Shown here in pieces: positions 57,738 to 64,000 of a stretch of 64,000 nucleotides of DNA. The number at the start of each line of letters is the position of its first letter. The stretch's first letter is position 1. The notes below the pieces were generated by a model, which saw only the letters and a list, made by a program, of their open reading frames with translations, was not told the DNA's origin and did no database searches. The stretch is from the NCBI RefSeq assembly GCF_001687605.2, contig NZ_CP016539.2, positions 2,758,501-2,822,500 on the forward strand. Reading direction: 5' to 3'. The position numbers were made by a program, and so were the translations under genes. The stretch comes from Planococcus plakortidis (GTDB taxonomy: Bacteria; Bacillota; Bacilli; Bacillales_A; Planococcaceae).

Positions 57738-58411
57738 TCCAGGCGAAAAAATCGGCGCTTTTCGAACGCGCATTCGCGACGTATTTGATGCCCTCAATCC
57801 AACGGTCGTTTTCGCACCTGTATGGCCGGAACATCCGCCCGCCCAAGGGTCCGGCATTGATCATTTCCAACCACAGTTCCTGGTGGGACGGGCTGTTGTT
57901 CTTTTTCCTGAACCGGCGCGTGTGGAATTTGGATGTCCATATCATGATGCACGAGCGCGGGCTCAAGAAATTCCCTTTTTTCCGCAGGCTCGGCGCCTTT
58001 TCCATTGACCGCAGCAACCCAAAAGACATCCTGGCTTCGCTGCGCTATGCCGAGAACTTATTGAAACAAGGCAAGACGGTCATCCTGTTTCCGCAAGGCG
58101 ATGAATATCATTTGGAGACGCGCCCGTTGGAATTTCATACAGGCGTCCTTTATTTAATGGAGAAATGCCCGGAGGTCCCGCTTGTTCCGGTGCGCTTTTA
58201 TTATTCAATGCGCCGGGAAAAACACCCTGAAGTGTGGATCGACCAGGGGGAAAGCTTGTCACTGGAGGAGATTCCGACAGGTTCGAGGCACGACAGGACC
58301 CTGTGGCTGCAGGAACATGAAACCGCTGCACTTGACCAGTTGAAGCAGCAAGTGCTCGAAGAGAATTACGGGGAATTCAAGGAGATGCTGAAAAGGAGGC
58401 GCTCGTCATGA
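57734..58411 (+). CDS. PlsC-type acyltransferase of the carotenoid cluster
   Basis: A 225-residue 1-acylglycerol-3-phosphate acyltransferase-like protein. The catalytic HX4D motif is in IISNHSSWWDGLL and the substrate motif in FPQGDEYH. In staphyloxanthin-type pathways an acyltransferase (CrtO) adds a fatty acid to the glucose of the carotenoid ester; CrtO itself is a different fold, so this PlsC-type enzyme may replace it. Its ATG overlaps the CruF-like stop (ATGA) and its own stop overlaps the next gene, so translation is coupled through the cluster. Confidence 0.8.
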   Translation: MIQAKKSALFERAFATYLMPSIQRSFSHLYGRNIRPPKGPALIISNHSSWWDGLLFFFLNRRVWNLDVHIMMHERGLKKFPFFRRLGAFSIDRSNPKDILASLRYAENLLKQGKTVILFPQGDEYHLETRPLEFHTGVLYLMEKCPEVPLVPVRFYYSMRREKHPEVWIDQGESLSLEEIPTGSRHDRTLWLQEHETAALDQLKQQVLEENYGEFKEMLKRRRSS

Positions 58412-59511
58412 TCACGGCTTTGATCGCCATCCATATTGCTTTTTTCCTGTGGCTTGTCTTCAACCGACTGTTCTTGCCGGCGCTTCCGAAGCAGCCCATA
58501 GTGAAAGCAGAACCGCTTGTCTCCCTCCTCGTGCCGCTGCGCAACGAAGAGCGCAACGTGCCGACGATTATCCGCTCCTTAAAAGAAACGGACTGGGAAA
58601 GAGCCGAATTCATCCTGCTGAATGACCAATCGACCGATGGCACCCAGGCGGTGCTCGACCGTGAAATTGCAGGCGACAAGCGCTTCACCATTTTGCATGG
58701 CGTCGAGCTGCCTGACGGTTGGGTCGGCAAAGTCCATGCCTGCCATCAGCTGCAAAAACACGCGTCCGGTGATTACCTGTTCTTTATCGACGCCGATGTC
58801 CGCTTCCGCAAGCAGGCGGTGCGGCAGACCATCGGCTTGATGGAAAAACGCCGTGCCGCACTATTGTCCGGTTTCCCGGCTTTTGAAGTGCCGGTGTTCT
58901 TGAGTAAATTGCTTGTCCCCATGCTTCATTTCGTCATTTTATTCCACTTGCCATTGGCGCTGGCGAATTACGCAAAATTTCCTGCGGCCACCGCGGCAAA
59001 CGGCATGTGGATGGCATTCGAGCGAAAAGCGTATGATGCGATCGGCGGGCACGAATCGGTGCGTGCCTCACTCGTAGAAGATGTACATATCGCGCGCACC
59101 TTGAAGCGAGCAGGCCATAAAGTGCTGCTCGCCAATATCACCTCATCGGTCAAATGCCGGATGTATGAAACAACAGGAGAAGTTTGGGAAGGCTTTTTGA
59201 AGAACAGCTACACAGGCATCGGGCGTTCGCCTTTGATCGCCATTGCCTTGACAATGTTCTACAGCATCTTCTATATCTTCCCGTTATTCCTTGCCGCAGC
59301 CGGCCTTGTGACAGCCAACTGGATGTGGCTAGTGCCATACGCACTGACCATTTTGCAGCGCTGGTATGTCGACATGGTGACTAATCAGCGCTGGTACTTG
59401 GCATTTCTTCTCCCGCTTCAAGCAGCAGCCATGCTCGCGGTCATGCTGACGGCCATGAAAAAATCCTTGAAGAATGAGCCCTATACATGGAAAGGCAGGC
59501 ATTATTCATGA
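58408..59511 (+). CDS. crtQ: GT2-family glycosyltransferase of the carotenoid cluster (CrtQ-like)
   Basis: A 367-residue glycosyltransferase. It has one N-terminal membrane helix, then a GT-A domain (~33-230) with VSLLVPLRNEERNVPTIIRS, the DxD-type FFIDADVRFRK and a later ASLVEDVHIARTL. Two or three C-terminal helices follow (~285-350). This is the layout of CrtQ, which glucosylates 4,4'-diaponeurosporenoate. It overlaps its neighbours at both ends (ATGA). It probably attaches a sugar to the carboxyl- or hydroxyl-bearing carotenoid made by the rest of the cluster. Confidence 0.82.
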   Translation: MITALIAIHIAFFLWLVFNRLFLPALPKQPIVKAEPLVSLLVPLRNEERNVPTIIRSLKETDWERAEFILLNDQSTDGTQAVLDREIAGDKRFTILHGVELPDGWVGKVHACHQLQKHASGDYLFFIDADVRFRKQAVRQTIGLMEKRRAALLSGFPAFEVPVFLSKLLVPMLHFVILFHLPLALANYAKFPAATAANGMWMAFERKAYDAIGGHESVRASLVEDVHIARTLKRAGHKVLLANITSSVKCRMYETTGEVWEGFLKNSYTGIGRSPLIAIALTMFYSIFYIFPLFLAAAGLVTANWMWLVPYALTILQRWYVDMVTNQRWYLAFLLPLQAAAMLAVMLTAMKKSLKNEPYTWKGRHYS

Positions 59512-60992
59512 ACCGACCACATATCGCCATCGTCGGTGGCGGGCTCGGCGGCTTATCCGCCGCAATCACGCTCGCGAACGCCGGCATGCACGTCACTCTA
59601 TTCGAGAAGAACAGCCATTTCGGCGGCAAGCTGATGCCTGTCACACTCGGCAGCTATCGTTTTGATTTCGGCCCGAACACCATCACCATGCCGCATATCT
59701 TCCGCGAAGTCATCGAACAGACCGGCCGCGATCCGGACCGGTATTTCCAGCTCGAAAAGCTCGCTGTCCATACGCGCAACCATTTTCCCGATGGCAGCCA
59801 CATCGACTTCACGGCAGACCGCGGGGAGATGATCCGCCAACTCGAAGCGCTGGATCCTTTCGCCGCCGGTAAATACGATGCGTTCTTATCCGAAGTCGCC
59901 CGTTTGTATCGCTCATCCGAACAGTATTTCTTTCCGCTGAGCTTCCAGTCGTACCGGGATTACTTGTCCCCATCACTCGGTGTGGCCATGCTGAAGGTAC
60001 GGCCACTTGAATCGATGGACCATTTTTTCAGCCGCTATTTCAAGCACGAAGGACTGCGCCAGGCAGTCGGCCGCTATGCTACTTATATCGGTTCATCGCC
60101 TTATAAAGCCCCTGCCACCTTCGCGATGATCGCCCATCTCGAACTGTCGCAAGGCGTCTATTACGCAAAAGGCGGAAACGTGTCGATTGCACAGGGCTTT
60201 GCGCAAGTTGCAGCGGAATGCGGCGTCGAGATGTATCCTGAAACGGCCGTCACACGCATCTTGACGGAACAAGGCCAGGCGCGCGGCGTGGAACTTTCAG
60301 GCGGCGAACGGATTGCCGCCGATGCCGTCATCTTGAACGGGGATTTATTATCGGCATTTCCTGAATTGGTGGACGAAGCGGAGCGCCCTTCTTTCAAGGA
60401 TGCAAAGCGCGACCGCTTCGAGCCGTCGATCTCGGCTTTTGTCATCACGGCTGGGCTCGACACCCGCTTGCCTGAACTGAAGCATCATAATGCCTTCTTT
60501 TCGGCCGATTACCCGCGTGAGTTCCATGAGTTGTTTAGCGATAAGCAATACAGCGGCGAGCCGACCATCTACATCAGCAACTCGTCCCATTCCGACCCTT
60601 CCGTATCGCCTGCCGGGGATAATTTGTTCATTCTCGTCAACGCACCGGCCCTGACCGCACAAGGTGACTTGCAGGTCGATCCCCAGCGATACAAAGAACG
60701 GATTTACGATTTACTGGAACATTACGGAATCACATTGCGCGGCCATATTGAAGAAGAACGGATTTTCACTCCTGAATTCATCCGCGACAAGTTCGGGGCC
60801 CATCGCGGCGCTTTATACGGGCCGTCTTCCAACCGCCCGAAAGATGCTTTCTTGCGCCCATCGAACGCAAGCCGCGACCTCAAGGGATTATTCTTTGTCG
60901 GCGGCAGCGTCCATCCAGGCGGCGGTTCCCCGATGGTCACATTGAGCGGCTTGAATGTAGCGCGACGCCTGATCGAAAGCTATTCATCCTGA
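59508..60992 (+). CDS. crtP: CrtP-like carotenoid oxygenase of the CrtN/CrtI family
   Basis: A 494-residue flavoprotein. The FAD-binding GGGLGGLSAAITLANAGMHV is at the N-terminus and the C-terminal FAD motif is FFVGGSVHPGGGSPMVTLSG. The region GPSSNRPKDAFLRPSNAS before it is typical of CrtP/CrtNc, the diaponeurosporene/diapolycopene oxygenase group that makes the terminal aldehyde or acid, rather than the desaturase proper. It is the last gene of the plus-strand operon, overlapping crtQ by ATGA, and faces crtM across a shared terminator. Confidence 0.8.
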   Translation: MNRPHIAIVGGGLGGLSAAITLANAGMHVTLFEKNSHFGGKLMPVTLGSYRFDFGPNTITMPHIFREVIEQTGRDPDRYFQLEKLAVHTRNHFPDGSHIDFTADRGEMIRQLEALDPFAAGKYDAFLSEVARLYRSSEQYFFPLSFQSYRDYLSPSLGVAMLKVRPLESMDHFFSRYFKHEGLRQAVGRYATYIGSSPYKAPATFAMIAHLELSQGVYYAKGGNVSIAQGFAQVAAECGVEMYPETAVTRILTEQGQARGVELSGGERIAADAVILNGDLLSAFPELVDEAERPSFKDAKRDRFEPSISAFVITAGLDTRLPELKHHNAFFSADYPREFHELFSDKQYSGEPTIYISNSSHSDPSVSPAGDNLFILVNAPALTAQGDLQVDPQRYKERIYDLLEHYGITLRGHIEEERIFTPEFIRDKFGAHRGALYGPSSNRPKDAFLRPSNASRDLKGLFFVGGSVHPGGGSPMVTLSGLNVARRLIESYSS

Positions 60993-61003
60993 CATAAAAA
61001 AAG

Positions 61004-61046
61004 CTGTTTCCCCCCGTCAATTTTGACGAAGGGAAACAGCTTTTTT
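61004..61046. terminator. bidirectional terminator between convergent carotenoid operons
   Basis: A long stem, AAAGCTGTTTCCC against GGGAAACAGCTTT, enclosing an inner GTCAA/TTGAC pair, with T-runs on both strands. Confidence 0.92.
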
Positions 61047-61053
61047 CTATTTC

Positions 61054-61887
61054 TCATAAGCATTGCAGGATGGACTGCTTGGAATCATCCGTGACGAAAT
61101 GCTTTTCATGAAACACCGTATATTCTTTCGATCGGATCGTCGACAGGATTTCCCGGTAGACAAGCGCCGCCCCTTTAACGGGCACGCGGGAAGATAATGG
61201 ATAATCATTGATCGTCTCAAACGCGCGCTCATAATGGAATTCCGCTATGCCAGCGAGCTCTTCCCAGACTTGGATGAATGATTCCGACACCGTCCCATTC
61301 CCAAGCGCTTCCTCGGCAAGTCCGTATTTCCGCATGATGTCCTGCGGCAAATAAATGCGGCCCATGGACAGGTCTTCCCCGATATCGCGAAGGATATTGG
61401 TAATCTGCATGGCATAGCCAAGCGAAATCGCGCCGTCTTTCAACAGCGCCGTGCGTCCCGGGGCCAATATCGGCAACAGCATCAGCCCGACCGTACTCGC
61501 TACGTGATAGCTATAATCCAATAGTTCATCAAGCGTACGGTAACGGTTGATCGTCAAATCCATTTCCTGGCCTTTGATCAATCCGTAAAAGGCGCTGGCG
61601 TCCATATCGTAACTTTCGAATACGTCTTCAAGCGCCAGCCACATCGGGTCGTCCCATTGGATCGAACCCGCCAGGAACTCATCGAAGTCTTTCCGGAATG
61701 CTCTCAGCTCAGTTTCAGGATGGCTGCCCTCATCGACGATATCATCGACTTTCCGGCAGAAGGCGTAGACTGCCCACACCGCTTTGCGCTTTTCTTTCGG
61801 CAACAGGGAAAATGCTTTATAAAAGCTCTTTGAATTATCGGCGATAATGCGTTCGCAATAGCTATAGGCTTGCTTCAATTCCATCAT
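61054..61887 (-). CDS. crtM: dehydrosqualene (4,4'-diapophytoene) synthase CrtM
   Basis: A 277-residue head-to-head prenyl synthase. The two Asp-rich motifs are DDIVDE (starting Asp48) and RDIGEDLSMGRIYLP, both needed to bind farnesyl diphosphate through Mg2+. It joins two farnesyl diphosphates into the C30 carotenoid precursor. The C30 assignment rests on the CrtN-type partners in the operon; a phytoene (C40) synthase would look similar. It starts with ATG 61887, overlapping the CrtN stop (ATGA), and is the last gene of the minus-strand operon. Confidence 0.9.
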   Translation of the reverse strand: MMELKQAYSYCERIIADNSKSFYKAFSLLPKEKRKAVWAVYAFCRKVDDIVDEGSHPETELRAFRKDFDEFLAGSIQWDDPMWLALEDVFESYDMDASAFYGLIKGQEMDLTINRYRTLDELLDYSYHVASTVGLMLLPILAPGRTALLKDGAISLGYAMQITNILRDIGEDLSMGRIYLPQDIMRKYGLAEEALGNGTVSESFIQVWEELAGIAEFHYERAFETINDYPLSSRVPVKGAALVYREILSTIRSKEYTVFHEKHFVTDDSKQSILQCL

Positions 61888-63335
61888 GAACCGCCCCTTT
61901 CTTTCAAATCGCCGTGGATTCTGTCGGCCAGTAATTTCGCTCCTTGCATGACGATAGGTATGCCGCCGCCCGGGTGGACAGAAGCACCCACCGCGTATAA
62001 ATTCTCCGTGTCGCCCGGTTTGACCTGCGGGCGAAACACCCCGGATTGCCGCAATGTCGGGCCGATCCCGAAACTGCCGCCTTTGAACAAGCCGAACGCT
62101 TCTGCATCTTTCGGCGTTCGCACGTCCATCCATTCGATCGACTCGCGGATCCCCGGAAAAGACAGCGTCTCCATGCGCTCCAAAATACGCCCGATCCACT
62201 CTTCATCATTTTTCCAATCGATTTCTGTGCCTGAAGGAACCGGCACAAGTACGTAAAGCACCGATTTCCCTTCAGGGGCAAGCGAATCGTCAATGACAGA
62301 AGGATGGAATGTATAGAATGCCGGATTCTCCGTTTTATGCCCCCGGACAAATACGTCTTCCATATGTTCTTTATAATCATCACCGATAAAGAATTGGTGG
62401 ACATTTACATCTTCATAAACTTTGTCCAATCCAAAATACAACAGCACACAACCTGAGGAAGGCGTAAATTCCTTCTGCTTTTTCGCTGGCGCCAATTGCT
62501 GGATTCCCGGGAAATCCCCGTTATAGACAATTGCATCATAAGGCTCGACGCCTGACTCTGTTTCGACCGCTGTCGCACGGCCTTCTTCTTTCAAGATGCG
62601 CTTGACGGGCGTGCCCAACCGGATTTCAACGCCCCGGCTGCGCAATTCCCGCTCCATGACGGGAATGATGCTTGCATAGCCGCCTTTCACATAATAGACG
62701 CCGTGTTCATGTTCACTGAACGGCACGAGCGAGTACATGCCCGGCGCCCGGTATGGATCCCCGCCGATATAGAGGGCCTGCAGGGAGTAGGCCAGCTGTA
62801 ACCGCTCATCCCTGAAATAGGACTCCATCAATTTATGCACAGATTGCTGGGGTTTCAGTTTCATCAAGTTGCGGATATTGCGGAAAGTCCAGAAATCCGC
62901 TTTGCGGATGAAATCATGCTCCAGAAAAGCAGGCTTGCCGATATCGAAACGCTTCTTCCCTTCATCCATAAAGCGGATAAACCCTTCCCTATCATCCGGG
63001 AACTGCTCTTCGACTTCCTGTAATTGCCGCTCGCGCCCAGGGTATTTCGTATACACTTTGCCGTCTGTGAAACGGATTGTATAAAGCGGATCGCATAGTA
63101 ATAATTCGATGCTTTCCGGATCGATTCCTGCCTGGGCGAATAAATCGCGGAACATTTCCGGCAATAAGACGATCGTCGGGCCTTCATCGATCCGGAAGCC
63201 GTCCCGTTCCACAAACGCCATCCTGCCGCCAAGTTTATGCTCTTTTTCGTAAATCATGACTTCATAGCCGAGCTTCGTTAAATACAACGCGCCCATCAAT
63301 CCGCCGACACCGCCGCCGATCATCGCGATTCTCAT
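61884..63335 (-). CDS. crtN: CrtN-type desaturase (diapophytoene desaturase family), internal copy
   Basis: A 483-residue flavoprotein of the CrtI/CrtN family. The FAD motif IAMIGGGVGGLMGALYLTKL is at residues 3-22, followed by GPTIVLLPEMFRDLF and QALYIGGDPYRAPGMYSLVPF. The C-terminal FAD motif is YAVGASVHPGGGIPIVMQGAK. These match S. aureus CrtN, which makes diaponeurosporene, but three homologues are present here, so this copy may perform a different step. ATG 63335 overlaps the upstream CrtN-like gene's stop (ATGA), and crtM overlaps downstream. The open frame runs 49 codons further upstream without homology. Confidence 0.85.
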   Translation of the reverse strand: MRIAMIGGGVGGLMGALYLTKLGYEVMIYEKEHKLGGRMAFVERDGFRIDEGPTIVLLPEMFRDLFAQAGIDPESIELLLCDPLYTIRFTDGKVYTKYPGRERQLQEVEEQFPDDREGFIRFMDEGKKRFDIGKPAFLEHDFIRKADFWTFRNIRNLMKLKPQQSVHKLMESYFRDERLQLAYSLQALYIGGDPYRAPGMYSLVPFSEHEHGVYYVKGGYASIIPVMERELRSRGVEIRLGTPVKRILKEEGRATAVETESGVEPYDAIVYNGDFPGIQQLAPAKKQKEFTPSSGCVLLYFGLDKVYEDVNVHQFFIGDDYKEHMEDVFVRGHKTENPAFYTFHPSVIDDSLAPEGKSVLYVLVPVPSGTEIDWKNDEEWIGRILERMETLSFPGIRESIEWMDVRTPKDAEAFGLFKGGSFGIGPTLRQSGVFRPQVKPGDTENLYAVGASVHPGGGIPIVMQGAKLLADRIHGDLKERGGS

Positions 63336-64000
63336 GCAGTTCCCCTCGCTTTCGGAAGCGGGCCAATCGGGATTCCGGACCGCCCGTCTTCTTTCAGAAT
63401 GCCATTGACCGTGATGCGGGCGGATTCCAGGATGGTCGGCAAGCCGCTGCCGGGATGTGTCCCGCCCCCGACCAGCCAGCAATTGCCGAGCTCCTCGAAT
63501 TTATTGTGCGGGCGAAACACCATCATTTGCGATAATTGATGCCCTAAATTGAACGTGGCACCACGATAAACGGAGTAATCCGATTCCCAGCCGAACGGCG
63601 TCAGCATCTTCTCGACTTCGATATGGTCGCGCAGGTTCTTGAAATCGGTTTTTTCTTCAATGATGTCCAGCACCAATTCGCGGAAAGCTTCCTGTTCGTG
63701 CTCCCAACCGATATCGCTGAAATTATTCGGCACAGGTGCCAAAATATAAAGTGCCGATTTGCCTTCCGGAGCCAAGGTCGGATCCGTCACGCTGGCATTT
63801 TGGATATAGATCGACGGGTCCGCGGACAAAATGCGGGATTTCGTCATTTCTTCGACATTCTTCTGGTAATCTTTCGCAAAAACGATCGTGTGATGCGACA
63901 AATCGTATTTCTTATCCAGTCCCAAATAAAGCATGAACGTGGAACATGAATATTTTTTCTTGTCGAGCTTTTTCGGGGTGTATTTGTTCAAGATGCCTGG
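63332..64000 (-). CDS. crtN: CrtN-type desaturase, partial (C-terminal part)
   Basis: The last 222 residues of another CrtN/CrtI-family flavoprotein; the gene continues past the right edge. YSCSTFMLYLGLDKKYDLS, the DPSIYIQNASVTD segment and ALYILAPVPNN align well with the same region of S. aureus CrtN, and the C-terminal FAD motif is WLVGGGTHPGSGLPTILES. It may be the main diapophytoene desaturase of the cluster. Its stop overlaps the next crtN-like ATG (ATGA). The N-terminal FAD motif is outside the window. Confidence 0.85.
   Translation of the reverse strand, partial: PGILNKYTPKKLDKKKYSCSTFMLYLGLDKKYDLSHHTIVFAKDYQKNVEEMTKSRILSADPSIYIQNASVTDPTLAPEGKSALYILAPVPNNFSDIGWEHEQEAFRELVLDIIEEKTDFKNLRDHIEVEKMLTPFGWESDYSVYRGATFNLGHQLSQMMVFRPHNKFEELGNCWLVGGGTHPGSGLPTILESARITVNGILKEDGRSGIPIGPLPKARGTA

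Noticed and set aside
61884-63482. 532-codon version of the CrtN-like protein
   Set aside because: The first 49 codons lie over the upstream crtN-like gene in another frame; the ATG at 63335 has a ribosome site and starts directly with the FAD motif.
1-64000. Insertion sequences, prophage, CRISPR arrays, tRNA or rRNA genes
   Set aside because: None seen: no transposase, integrase or phage proteins, no regularly spaced repeats and no tRNA/rRNA sequence.

Overview
The window looks like a chromosomal segment from a member of the Planococcaceae (Planococcus or a close relative). The reasons are strong Gram-positive Shine-Dalgarno sequences (AGGAGG type) in front of most genes, frequent GTG and TTG starts, intrinsic terminators after nearly every operon, a SAM-I riboswitch on a methionine transporter, homologues of Bacillus subtilis loci (yxlEFG, yrkEFHIJ, metNPQ, mtnU/mtnE) and, at the right end, a C30 (staphyloxanthin-type) carotenoid cluster typical of orange Planococcus. 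No rRNA, tRNA, prophage, insertion sequence or CRISPR array was seen.

Layout. 1-12.8 kb: a LOV photoreceptor cut by the left edge, a DJ-1/PfpI protein, an HtrA-type protease beside a two-component system whose kinase gene carries a frameshift, a DUF697 GTPase, a CHY zinc-finger protein, GNAT and metallophosphoesterase genes, a yxlEFG-like ABC exporter, msrA, an isoaspartyl methyltransferase-like gene and DUF2243/DUF2294 genes. 12.8-16.4 kb: a dispersed-type repeat bracketed by twin terminators, a small Cys-pair protein with an attenuator-like leader, topB and an unexplained intergenic region. 16.4-25.3 kb: a CstR-controlled persulfide/sulfur-trafficking region (TauE/SafE exporter, TusA, rhodaneses, DsrE, two rhodanese-persulfide dioxygenase fusions, DUF302, the CstR repressor) with several near-palindromic TACCC-N4-GGGTA operators. 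A SulP transporter plus a carbonic anhydrase (also frameshifted) sits inside it. 25.4-32.8 kb: a tripartite tricarboxylate transporter (tctCBA) followed by an SLC13 permease, with a CitAB-type two-component system. 32.9-39.3 kb: OsmC, a PfkB sugar kinase, metNPQ under a SAM riboswitch, and divergent mtnU/mtnE of methionine salvage. 39.3-56.7 kb: a secreted purple-acid-phosphatase-like protein, signal peptidase I, formamidase-like, SEC-C, DUF421, thioesterase and AAC(3)-like genes, a Fic/VbhA-like toxin-antitoxin pair, DUF779 plus aldehyde dehydrogenase, a pseudouridine synthase, cupin/CBS genes, a SurA-type lipoprotein, an amino-acid ABC importer and an RpiR regulator. 57-64 kb: the carotenoid cluster, in two convergent, translationally coupled operons that meet at a shared terminator.

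The most interesting features are: the CstR regulon, with a near-duplicated ~38-bp control block in two 5' regions and duplicated rhodanese-dioxygenase fusions with the rhodanese at the N-terminus; the SulP-carbonic anhydrase pair inserted between the yrkI- and yrkJ-like genes; the attenuator-like leader at 13.4 kb, which I cannot assign to a riboswitch class; the chromosomal Fic toxin-antitoxin pair; and the carotenoid cluster with three CrtN-family genes plus a CruF-like protein. Both frameshifted genes lie at G homopolymers and both need one extra G, so sequencing error must be excluded before calling either a pseudogene.
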